26,101 nucleotides of DNA, from the IMG/VR virus record IMGVR_UViG_3300020183_000404, positions 1 through 26,101 of that record. One strand, written 5' to 3'. Positions 1 through 8,000 of this stretch are shown here, piece after piece (within the stretch, counting starts at the first letter, position 1; each line of letters begins with the position of its first letter). The translations under genes and the position numbers were made by a program. Source of the DNA: a virus. A model generated the notes under the pieces. That model made no database searches and was not told where the DNA came from. It worked only from the letters and a program-made list of their open reading frames with translations.

Positions 1-1315
1 CTGATGAAATTATATTAGATCCAGGTGCATATACATTAACTCTTGGTCCACAATTACTAAAATCTGATTTTTGTTCTAAATCTGGATCAGTTCCCAGTGA
101 TCCTACACAAATTACATTATTAGCAGACCCTGGAGAACTTCCTTGAGAATGATAAATTGTAAGACCTCCGGTTGTTGTAACACTATTATTATAATCAGTT
201 CCTCCAGGAACATCAATTTTCCAAAAACTGTTTCCTGCAGAAGAAATAACTACAACGCCATCATTTATGGCATCTTGAATATCTGCATCCAAAGCTGTAA
301 ATCTAGCAGGAGTTTCAAAGAGAAATGTTCCTGTTGGAACTGGAACTCCATTTGCTTCTAATGTTGTCTTTCTTTGAGGATTAGTTCCAGTAACAGTTGT
401 AGTCTTTTTTCTATAAGTTACAGTGGAAATGCCACTTAAACTAATAGAAGATCTTATATATCCCCAACTGTGATTAGTAATTGTTGGATTTCTTCTTCCT
501 GTTGTGGCATTAATTGATTTATTTTTATGAAAATGACGCAAGTAATCAAAAATATATAAAGACCAATCAGTTGTTGTAATTTGACCAGCAGCTGGAGCTC
601 CTGAAACTGCCCCAGCATAATTAAATTCCATATTGTAAATATTTGCATCTGTTGCCCAACCTTGAGTATTTCCTGCTGCAGTTCCTGCAACATGAGTTCC
701 ATGATTAGAAGATACAGTTGCATAGCTGTAAGAACCATTACTTGTATAACCTAGTGCAGAACTGTATTGAAACCAATTAAATTGATTGACTCTAGTTCCT
801 CCAGTACCATCAACATTTACAGCAAACTCTGGATGAAGGGGATTAATGTGAGAATCTACAATAACAACATCTACATTTTTTCCAGAACTTGTAGTTTTTA
901 TAGTCGCAATTGATGTGCTAGATCCTCCAGTGGGAACAGGAAATGCCCATGCATTAATACTTGCTGGTTTTCCAAGTTCTCCAATACATCTAAGCAATCC
1001 CCAATTTTTTTGAGTGCTCGTAATTGTAGAATTTTTTTGAAAATCTGCAGTTTGACTCCAGTATGGAGTAGGTACTAATCCAAGTTCTGATGGAAGAAGT
1101 TCTACTGCAAGAACTCTTTTATCCTTTCTTAAAGTTTCTGCTTCTTCGTCAGTCAATAAGTAATGTGTATTCCTACTAATAGGTCTTTTATTAACACATG
1201 CAATTTCTCTTTCTGGAACTCTATGAGGAAAACAATTTCCCTGTGTTTCCATTTCATCATAAAAAGAATCTAAATCATCATAATTTTTTAGTGTGACTAC
1301 GTATTCTCTTTCCAT
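1..1315 (-). CDS. Subtilisin-family serine protease (S8), C-terminus outside window
   Basis: Translation from the ATG at 1315 is open to the window edge (438 residues). The subtilase catalytic landmarks are present in order: Asp154 in VDVVIVDSHINPLHPEF, His205 in SSNHGTHVAGTAAG, and the oxyanion Asn362 in VVVISSAGN. The catalytic Ser (GTS motif) should lie just beyond position 1 and cannot be checked. Residues 1-75 (REYVVTLKNYDDLDSFYDEM, then RNTHYLLTDEEAETLRKDKR and VLAVE) look like an I9-type propeptide, which in the family acts as chaperone and inhibitor until autocleavage. There is no signal peptide, unlike secreted bacterial subtilases, so it probably acts in the infected cell or within the virion. 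It starts one base after the collagen-like gene's TGA, without a Shine-Dalgarno sequence, implying coupling. Substrate unknown. Confidence 0.9.
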   Translation of the reverse strand, partial: MEREYVVTLKNYDDLDSFYDEMETQGNCFPHRVPEREIACVNKRPISRNTHYLLTDEEAETLRKDKRVLAVELLPSELGLVPTPYWSQTADFQKNSTITSTQKNWGLLRCIGELGKPASINAWAFPVPTGGSSTSIATIKTTSSGKNVDVVIVDSHINPLHPEFAVNVDGTGGTRVNQFNWFQYSSALGYTSNGSYSYATVSSNHGTHVAGTAAGNTQGWATDANIYNMEFNYAGAVSGAPAAGQITTTDWSLYIFDYLRHFHKNKSINATTGRRNPTITNHSWGYIRSSISLSGISTVTYRKKTTTVTGTNPQRKTTLEANGVPVPTGTFLFETPARFTALDADIQDAINDGVVVISSAGNSFWKIDVPGGTDYNNSVTTTGGLTIYHSQGSSPGSANNVICVGSLGTDPDLEQKSDFSNCGPRVNVYAPGSNIISS

Positions 1316-1316
1316 A

Positions 1317-2420
1317 TCAGGATTCTAATTGAACTGCAGTTAATGTAACTGTTATTGCAGCAGAAGCTCCAGATTTATTAACGACTTTTGCATAAATGCT
1401 TGCGCTGGGAGGAACATCATTATTCCATCCAATAGTTGCTGGAGTAAGTAATACAGTTCCTGATGCAGTGGTGATAATTTCAGCAATTACTCCAGACCCT
1501 GGTAATGGATCAACTTGCTCACCTCTTGTAGCATCTGCAGTTCTTGTAGCATCAGAAACATATAAAGTAATCCATGCTGCATGACTTGTTCCAATTTTTG
1601 ATAACAAGTAACTCTTGAAACCAGTTAATGTAATATTTGCAGAAGCATTATTTGCTATAGAAGTTGTTGTTCCAGTTATTGTAGTTCTTGCAAGATTTCC
1701 TGCAGAACCTGATGCACCTTGTGATCCTTGGGGACCTATTTTACCCTGAGGTCCAATACCACCTCCAACTCCTTGAAATCCTTGAGCACCTGGAGAACCT
1801 GCAGAACCTTGAGGTCCTTTTGATCCTTGAGGTCCAATAGCACCTGCAGAACCTTGAGGTCCTCTTGATCCTTGAGGTCCTGTAGAACCTGAAGAACCTT
1901 GAGGTCCTCTTGATCCTTGAGGTCCTGTAGAACCTGCAGACCCTTGAGGTCCTCTAGAACCTGCAGACCCTTGAGGTCCTCTAGAACCTGCAGACCCTTG
2001 AGGACCAACTCTACCCTGAGGTCCTACATCTCCTCTTGTTCCTAAAAGACCCTGTGCTCCTTGAGGACCAACTCTACCCTGAGGTCCAATAGCACCTGCA
2101 GAACCTTGAGGTCCAATAGCACCTGCAGAACCTTGAGGTCCTCTTGATCCTTGAGGTCCTGTAGAACCTGAAGAACCTTGAGGTCCTCTTGATCCTTGAG
2201 GTCCTGTAGAACCTGCAGACCCTTGAGGTCCTCTAGAACCTGCAGACCCTTGAGGACCAACTCTACCCTGAGGTCCTACATCTCCTCTTGTTCCTAAAAG
2301 ACCCTGTACTCCTTGAGGACCAACTCTACCCTGAGGTCCAATAGCACCTTGTGGGCCAATGGTTCCCTGTGGTCCCCTTGATCCTTGTGGACCTCTTGGT
2401 CCTTGTGGTCCAACTGCCAT
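1317..2420 (-). CDS. Collagen-like fibre protein
   Basis: After MAV, residues 4 to about 241 are an almost perfect run of about 79 Gly-X-Y triplets, mostly GPQG, GSAG, GSRG and GAIG. Such a run predicts a collagen-type trimeric triple helix, as in many phage fibres. Proline falls mainly in the X position, where it needs no hydroxylation. The C-terminal 126 residues form a globular domain (SYLLSKIGTSHAAWITLYVS, DATRTADATR, DPLPGSGVIAEIITT, KVVNKSGASAAITVTLT) of a type I know from the ends of marine phage fibre proteins; it probably trimerises or binds a receptor. There is no signal peptide. The gene follows gp14 in a position where T4 has gp15, so a neck whisker or side fibre is possible, but tail fibre is equally open. 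A late-promoter-like AATAAATA lies 25 bases upstream. The stop is one base before the protease ATG. Confidence 0.88.
   Translation of the reverse strand: MAVGPQGPRGPQGSRGPQGTIGPQGAIGPQGRVGPQGVQGLLGTRGDVGPQGRVGPQGSAGSRGPQGSAGSTGPQGSRGPQGSSGSTGPQGSRGPQGSAGAIGPQGSAGAIGPQGRVGPQGAQGLLGTRGDVGPQGRVGPQGSAGSRGPQGSAGSRGPQGSAGSTGPQGSRGPQGSSGSTGPQGSRGPQGSAGAIGPQGSKGPQGSAGSPGAQGFQGVGGGIGPQGKIGPQGSQGASGSAGNLARTTITGTTTSIANNASANITLTGFKSYLLSKIGTSHAAWITLYVSDATRTADATRGEQVDPLPGSGVIAEIITTASGTVLLTPATIGWNNDVPPSASIYAKVVNKSGASAAITVTLTAVQLES
1824..2078 (-). repeat. Collagen gene internal repeat, copy 2
   Basis: This encodes residues 115-199, beginning GRVGPQGAQGLLGTRGDVGP. It differs from copy 1 mainly by Val to Ala at one place and an extra 9-residue (27-base) SRGPQGSAG unit, itself a tandem copy of its neighbour. 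The offset between copies is 84 residues (252 bases), which keeps both the reading frame and the Gly-X-Y phase. Confidence 0.85.
2103..2330 (-). repeat. Collagen gene internal repeat, copy 1
   Basis: This encodes residues 31-106 of the collagen-like protein, beginning GRVGPQGVQGLLGTRGDVGP. It is repeated as copy 2 in the same frame, with the marker LLGTRGDVG (the only leucine-containing stretch of the helix) in both. The nucleotide sequence is nearly identical over most of its length. Confidence 0.85.
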
Positions 2421-2445
2421 GACGTCTATTAATTTCTATTAATAC

Positions 2446-2453
2446 TATTTATT
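2446..2453 (-). promoter_or_regulatory. Late-promoter-like octamer upstream of collagen-like gene
   Basis: The minus strand reads TTAATAAATAG in the 36-base gap between gp14 and the collagen-like gene, the longest gap between genes here. It ends 25 bases before the ATG, the same distance as upstream of gp25. No terminator hairpin is seen in the gap. Confidence 0.6.
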
Positions 2454-2456
2454 AAT

Positions 2457-3833
2457 TTAAACTTCCCCAAAAGGATTTATTTCAGTAAAATCTATTATAC
2501 TATCAAACTCATCTTGTATATCATCAGATGAATCATATGTTTGAGCAGTTTCAAAATCTCCACTATCTCTAATAATATACATGGCACTTGAAGCAGCACC
2601 AACAACAACATCTCCAGTTATAAAAGCAGTTCCAAAACCAGTGACTTTAAGTATTTTTGTTTCTGAATCCCAGTTTTTAACTAATCCAGTAGCACCTGAA
2701 ATAGAACCAGTTACAGTTTCATTAAAGATATAGTTTCCATAAGAAACTGTGCTTCCTGCAGAAATTGTGATAGTTGGAACCTGAGTATATCCATAGCCAG
2801 CATTTATAATTCTAACAGTAGAAATTCCACCATTTCCATTCAGAAATGCTTTAGCTATTGCAGTTATTCCACTACCAACTGGACCAGAAATACTAACTAC
2901 AGGTTCAGTGGCATATCCCTGACCAATATTTGATAGTACAATTGGACCAATACTTCCAGTAGTTGCAATACCAACTATTGCAGATGCATTGTACCCACCA
3001 CCACCATTAATAGAAATTATGGGTAAACTATTGGGATTATACCCATATCCAGGATCTTCTATGTATATTTTACTCAAACTTTTAGAAGTTAGTAATGCAG
3101 TTCTGTTTGTCATAACCCCAACTAATCTTGCTTTTTTACCGGAAAGAGGAGCTGAAATATTTACAGAAGGAACTGAAAAATACCTGTGACCACCATTTAT
3201 AACAGTGACAGTTTGAACAGCACCTGTTACAAGAGTTGTTGTGGCTGTTGCAGTTACTCCAATGCCAGAAAGTGTTAACTCTGACTCATATTGAAGATCT
3301 TTTATAGATTTATCAATGTCATTAATTGTAGTGGAAATTTCTTCATCTTCAAGTTCATATAATTCACACCTTAGTTCATAGACATAATTTTTTTGAAGTT
3401 GATAAAATGGTTTTCTGTTTTCAACATATTTAATTTCCATAAAACTGTCACTTAATGGAATATAAATTAAATCTCCCTCATTTGGACGTAAAGAATTTTT
3501 TACTAAATCAATGTCTTTCATCAACTCACCAATGTAAGTTTCAAAACGTTCTTTTGAAATAATTAAATTCATCTCATCAGTAATTTTGACTCCAAATTTA
3601 CTCATGAGAATACTATTATTATCAAAACCCTCATATGATGCAAGATATGCTTCTATTGGAAATGCTTTTGTAAATTTTGAATATAAAACTTCTCTCATAA
3701 CTTTTCCTTCTGACACAATTTCTCTTGGCATATAATAAACTTCTATGCCATACATTTTCAACTGTTCATTAATTAAATCCTGAACAAGACTTTGTTCCCC
3801 TGATGTGCCTTGTATAAAAAATGGATTTAACAT
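2457..3833 (-). CDS. 14: Neck protein gp14 with inserted beta-repeat region
   Basis: Residues 1-100 match T4 gp14: LNPF near the start, SLVQDLINEQLKMYGIEVYY then MPREIV, and SKFTKAFPIEAYLASYEGF then SKFGVKITDEMNLII; T4 has [24 protein letters not shown] and SKFTKAWQFVAYLNTFEGFE. T4 gp14 has 256 residues, while this has 458. The excess lies between about 210 and 421: four repeats of a G-x-[GR]Y...P-x-[IV]-x-[IV] unit (NGGHRYFSVPSVNIS, DPGYGY...LPIISI, NIGQGYATEPVVSIS, NAGYGYTQVPTITIS), followed by a TVTGSISGATGLVKNWDSE module that resembles modules in the 2131-residue protein. The ending (DEFDSIIDFTEINPFGEV) looks like a family C-terminus, so this is an insertion and not a fusion at the end. 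An AGGA Shine-Dalgarno (3838-3841) lies 4 bases before the ATG. The repeats may be a surface-exposed collar decoration (inference). Confidence 0.9.
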   Translation of the reverse strand: MLNPFFIQGTSGEQSLVQDLINEQLKMYGIEVYYMPREIVSEGKVMREVLYSKFTKAFPIEAYLASYEGFDNNSILMSKFGVKITDEMNLIISKERFETYIGELMKDIDLVKNSLRPNEGDLIYIPLSDSFMEIKYVENRKPFYQLQKNYVYELRCELYELEDEEISTTINDIDKSIKDLQYESELTLSGIGVTATATTTLVTGAVQTVTVINGGHRYFSVPSVNISAPLSGKKARLVGVMTNRTALLTSKSLSKIYIEDPGYGYNPNSLPIISINGGGGYNASAIVGIATTGSIGPIVLSNIGQGYATEPVVSISGPVGSGITAIAKAFLNGNGGISTVRIINAGYGYTQVPTITISAGSTVSYGNYIFNETVTGSISGATGLVKNWDSETKILKVTGFGTAFITGDVVVGAASSAMYIIRDSGDFETAQTYDSSDDIQDEFDSIIDFTEINPFGEV

Positions 3834-3834
3834 A

Positions 3835-4665
3835 TTATCCTATAAGATCAAATGGAGCAGTTTCAAATTCACTAATCATTCTCATTCTAATATCTTCTAA
3901 TTCTTTGACAGCATCATCATAGATTTGACGTCCATTCAGTTCAATGCCACCAGGAAGTTTGACTCCTTGGAATTTGATTAAGTTCTGTCCCCACTGTTTT
4001 TTGAGAGATGCTGTAAAATACAGTTTTAAGAAGTAATCATTATAGACTTTAGAATAATTTGCTGGGTCTAAAATTCTATAACACTCCATGATAAGATAGT
4101 TTCCTTCCACAATAGTGTCCCAACTCATATCAATATACAGTCTATTTTGTCTCTTGTTAAATCTAATTTGTCTTTGTGGGTTTACGATCCAATCAATATC
4201 TTCAAGATATCTTTTGGTAACATAATAATTTACAAGTTCAGTAGAACTGAACCAGTAAATATCATTCAAGAATAACTGATAATTGACATTAAACAAGTTT
4301 GATGTGATAGTTCTGTTATCAAGTTTGAATACTTTTTCTATACCAACAATTGTGTCAGGAACTGGAATGTAGTTTGAGTTCTCTTCCCAACTGTAAGTTC
4401 CCAACGGACCAGTTGCAGTTGTAGTTACAATGCCAGCAGTTTTTGCTCCACCACGTGCCCTACCCCTATCAATATCATTTTGCGTGAACTTGTACTTCAA
4501 GTACATCTTTTCAACACCATCAAAATGCCTCTCATTAAAATATTGAAGAGCATCATCTAATCTATCATCTATCTGTTCTTCAGAAACATTAATTTCCAGA
4601 ACAGGAGCACCAAGTTGTCTTAAAGCATAATCAATTAATTCTTGTCTTGATGCTGGTTTTGCCAT
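3835..4665 (-). CDS. 13: Neck protein gp13 (head completion)
   Basis: This 276-residue protein is recognisable as T4 gp13 (309 residues) from its N-terminal block: SRQELIDYALRQLGAPVLEI, then NVSEEQIDDRLDDALQYFNE and RHFDG at residues 6-50, against T4 [41 protein letters not shown]. Later blocks near 180-240 (NRLYIDMSW, YLIMECYRILDP, YFTASLKKQWGQNL) are also typical of the family. Gp13 and gp14 form the neck that closes the portal after DNA packaging and prepares the head for tail joining. A CTAAATA late-promoter-like element lies 18 bases upstream; no Shine-Dalgarno sequence is visible. The stop is followed one base later by the gp14 ATG, consistent with equal production of the two partner proteins. 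Confidence 0.92.
   Translation of the reverse strand: MAKPASRQELIDYALRQLGAPVLEINVSEEQIDDRLDDALQYFNERHFDGVEKMYLKYKFTQNDIDRGRARGGAKTAGIVTTTATGPLGTYSWEENSNYIPVPDTIVGIEKVFKLDNRTITSNLFNVNYQLFLNDIYWFSSTELVNYYVTKRYLEDIDWIVNPQRQIRFNKRQNRLYIDMSWDTIVEGNYLIMECYRILDPANYSKVYNDYFLKLYFTASLKKQWGQNLIKFQGVKLPGGIELNGRQIYDDAVKELEDIRMRMISEFETAPFDLIG
3838..3841 (-). promoter_or_regulatory. Shine-Dalgarno AGGA of gp14
   Basis: The minus strand reads AGGATAATATG: AGGA spans the end of gp13, whose stop TAA lies between it and the gp14 ATG. Terminating ribosomes could therefore restart at gp14. Confidence 0.55.
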
Positions 4666-4683
4666 TATTTTATACTTTTTAAG

Positions 4684-4690
4684 TATTTAG
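4684..4690 (-). promoter_or_regulatory. Late-promoter-like CTAAATA overlapping stop of 58-residue gene, upstream of gp13
   Basis: The minus strand reads CTAAATA; its TAA is the stop codon of the 58-residue gene. This variant matches the relaxed late promoter form described for cyanophages. It ends 18 bases before the gp13 ATG, close to the spacing seen for gp8. Confidence 0.5.
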
Positions 4691-4863
4691 AGATTTTTAG
4701 AAAAGTTAGATACAACTTCAGTTTGCTTCATGTACAACTTTGCGTAACATTTACACAGATTTCTCATCAAATCAATATCAGTACAAGCATCAAGTTCCCT
4801 TGAAATTTTTTCATACTCAAATAATTTTGAAATAGTTTCAAGTTCTAATTCATCAGGATTCAT
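4687..4863 (-). CDS. Small conserved-looking protein (58 residues), unknown function
   Basis: The protein (MNPDELELETISKLFEYEKI, then SRELDACTDIDLMRNLCKCY and AKLYMKQTEVV) looks helical and resembles small hypothetical proteins I recall upstream of gene 13 in marine T4-like phages; no function is known to me. I chose the ATG at 4863 over an in-frame TTG at 4869 because AGGA (4872-4875) lies 8 bases before the ATG, an ordinary spacing, but only 2 bases before the TTG. This is the clearest ribosome binding site in the window. The first 11 bases overlap the end of the 75-residue gene in another frame. Three cysteine/charged positions (C26, C35, C37) are visible but form no known metal motif. The TAA lies inside the CTAAATA element upstream of gp13. 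Confidence 0.75.
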   Translation of the reverse strand: MNPDELELETISKLFEYEKISRELDACTDIDLMRNLCKCYAKLYMKQTEVVSNFSKNL

Positions 4864-5080
4864 TTGCAATGTCCTTTAATAATTGTTTTACTTCTTCTAT
4901 TGATGATTTAAGTTCAAGCAATTCAGTTTCTATTTTATCAACTCTTAACTTTTCCTCTTCTTTTTTTCTTTTTGCAATACTATAGTGGTCTGAAGAAATT
5001 TTATCTGTATTAATGATGGCATTTGTTTTTAAATCTCGTAAAAGGTTTAAATGACCTTCAACTTTAGCATAATAGTTCAT
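4853..5080 (-). CDS. Small coiled-coil protein (75 residues), unknown function
   Basis: I do not recognise a family. The protein is short and highly charged; residues about 33-72 (AKRKKEEEKLRVDKIETELL then ELKSSIEEVKQLLKDI) have a heptad-like spacing of I/L/V that predicts a coiled coil. There is no signal peptide or membrane segment. Its ATG overlaps the stop of the 2131-residue gene as TAATG, and its 3' end overlaps the next small gene by 11 bases, so it is embedded in a tightly coupled cluster. That packing and the position just upstream of gp13 argue that it is a true gene. A role as an assembly helper or minor virion protein is possible, but nothing in the sequence proves it. Confidence 0.72.
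   Translation of the reverse strand: MNYYAKVEGHLNLLRDLKTNAIINTDKISSDHYSIAKRKKEEEKLRVDKIETELLELKSSIEEVKQLLKDIANES
4872..4875 (-). promoter_or_regulatory. Shine-Dalgarno AGGA deciding start of 58-residue gene
   Basis: The minus strand reads AAAGGACATTGCAAATG. AGGA stands 8 bases before the ATG at 4863 but only 2 before the in-frame TTG at 4869, so the ATG is favoured. Most other genes in this window have no recognisable Shine-Dalgarno sequence. Confidence 0.65.
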
Positions 5081-8000
5081 TATCTTATTGCAAGAACCCT
5101 GAGTTCTTTAATTAATGGAGAATATGCTTGATTGGTACTTGTCCCAACAATTTTAATTTGGAATCCAGTAAATGCTGTAAGATTATCAATGCTATAGGTG
5201 TAATCTAAAAATTCATTATTCAAACTACTTCTCACATTTCCATCAGACCTTCCATCATTATTAGCAGAATTAATAACATTTCCATTAACATCTAAATTAT
5301 CATACCCAGGGAATAATTGCCACACTTGATCTTCGTCTGGAGAATCATTAGTGAAAATTTTGTAAAGAACTCTTATGTCTGATGCAGCATTTCTATATGC
5401 AGAGAACAATACTTTAAGTGAATCTGCACTTTGATCCAAATCAACTCTATTTGATAGATGAATAAATGAATGTGGATCATCAGAACTGGCATTTACTCTA
5501 TTGTCTGATGCATAAGAAGATATCCCAATTGGTTGATTGACATTATAAACTTTTGTAGTTATAAAGTTTTGTTCTAAATTAATGATTGGAGAAACATTAA
5601 CATCAGTGGTGTTTAAATTTAACTCTAAAGTAAATGATCTTTGTCCAACAAAGTTGGTTGAATTTAAATATTGAGATTCATTTTGTCTAGATGCCACCAT
5701 CCTTACGGTATCAAACTTAGTAACACTTCCAATTCCAATAGATTCTGTTGCATTATCAACATAAGGAGTTTCTGTGCCACCTACACTTCTGGATGATATT
5801 GATCTTATTGATGCTAAAGTTTGAGTGTTATTAAATGTTGTTATAGAATCTGAATTCAATTGAACTTCACTGAATTGTTTATTTTTGGAAGCATAAACAT
5901 TATCTCCTCCAGCAGTTTTAGTTTGTGTAAATGAGGATCCAGCACTCACTTGAATGTGATATGAATCTATTGTGGGGGTTGGATTAGTTAAAATAGTATG
6001 AGTGGTATTAATCTTATTCAAAGAAACATTATTAAATTCATACTTATAAACTAAGTCATTAACATTATGAGAATTTGGAGATGTCCCATAAACACCTCTA
6101 GTAACATCTAAGAGTTGATTATTATCATTAACATTTTCATACCTAATAATTTCATTTGAAATCTGAACATATCCAGGATTAATATTACTTACTGGAGATC
6201 CTTCAAATGTAGCAAATATTGCAGTGCTTGCGACAGAAATTGCTCCACTATCAGTAATTGCATAATCCACTGTTAATTTTTCTGGTAAAACATCAGATTC
6301 AACTCCTGTTATCTCAACTCTATTATTCAATCCATACATTCCATGATTTGGGTGAAATACTAAAATATGTCTCCCACTGTTAGGAGATCCAGAAGTAGAG
6401 ATAGCTGTTATTGGATTAGTTGGAAGTTCATTTTCTGGAGATACTAATTCCTCTGTAGTATTATAGAATCTTGCTGTTCCTCCAGTTGTAATGAACTTTG
6501 CTTTTTTTAAAGTGAATTTTAAATCTTCTAAAGGACTTGGAACCCAAGTAGTTCCATTTTGAGATTTAAATAAAGTTCCTAGAGAAGGTTGTTTAGTAAT
6601 GAATACTTTGTTTATAGCTGGAAGATTCACTGTAGAAATGTCCTCAGACCCTAATTCAGATACCCAAACTTGATATTCATTAGAATCTGAAATCAATACT
6701 ACAGCATATTCATTAGGTTCTAATCTCTTTAATGTGTCAAACGTGAATCTTGTTTTAACACTAGCATTAGAACTTGTATTAATTTCTGATGCTGACAAAA
6801 TTTTATTTACAATAACTTTATCAGGTCCTCCAGGAGTTCCTAAAGAAACTTCTCTAATCTGCAATTCAATTGGAATGTTTGAATCTTTTGTGTAGAAATA
6901 AACATCAACAGAAGTTGGTATAATGCCATTATCATCTTCAACTACAAACGTTTGTGCTAATGGATCATAGTAAGTAATTTTAGTTGTTGTAATTTCAGTC
7001 CCCTCAGTTGTAAAAATAGCACTTGATGAACTATCAGCAATTTCTCCAGGAACTTTTGATGTTGGATCATTTAAAACTAAATCTACTAAACTTTTTCCAG
7101 TTGAGAATTTATCATCCTCATCTATCCAAATGCTTCCAATTAATGCACCCTCTTCATTAGTAATTAATCTAATGTCAGATACAGTTGCAGTTGCTCTACT
7201 TGTAGATCCAACCAATTTGTTTTCTTTTTTAATTTTGCCCCAGAATCCACTAATATCTTCTCTAGAAAGACTTTCTACATCCACATTTAAAAATGTGGAT
7301 TGTACTCCATATTGTGTAGAAATTCCAACTGATATATTGTATGGATTTTTTACAAAAACTGTTGATGGTGAAGTTATAGAACCATGTTTGTGATTGGGAG
7401 AACAAATTCTAAAAATACAAGATACTTCCCCTTTAAAATTTAAGCATTTAACAGTTTCCCCAGGTTGGAATAATCCAACAACATTTTTAATTTCTAAAAA
7501 CTTTGGAAATACTGTTGATTTTAAAATATTTGTAGTCAAATCTTTTTTATCAAAAAGAAGTTTGAACCTTGTATTTGGTTTTAATTTTACTGATGTAAAT
7601 CTTATATTTCTACTTCTTATGTAAGGTATGTTTTTACTTGTTACTGTAGTTCTATCTTTTCTACTACCAGCAATTCTTTTGTTTTTTTCAATACTAACTG
7701 TCCATCTGTCAGTGTTTGGACTAAGTTCCAAAACACCTGCCCAGGTAATTATATTAAATGGATTGACATTGACTACTTTACTTGCGAAAGGTTGTTTTGA
7801 AGCAACTACTTCAGAATAATTTAAAGTTAATTGCTTTCCAGTAATTTTTAAATTATCACAATTAGTATTTGCCAAATCAATTGCAGATGTTGAAGTATAA
7901 TCATCAGTATAAAATAAAGATAAGTTTATTTTTTCTTCTCTTACAGGAGAACTTAATGTTTTATTTTCAATTAGAGCATTGTAATCTACACTATTTTCAT

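Noticed and set aside
454-738. 94-codon minus-strand open frame
   Set aside because: It is out of frame with the subtilase, whose His205 region lies on the same bases.
1736-2260. Minus-strand frames reading repeated LQVLEDLKG-type units
   Set aside because: They are out-of-frame readings of the GPQG-coding repeats; the Gly-X-Y frame with its globular C-terminus is the real gene.
1736-2400. CRISPR-like regular repeats
   Set aside because: The repeats are multiples of 9 bases in one reading frame and encode Gly-X-Y triplets; there are no spacers.
4853-5080. 75-residue protein as T4 fibritin (wac) remnant
   Set aside because: It has a coiled-coil-like stretch and lies near the wac position, but it is far too short and shows no fibritin foldon sequence.
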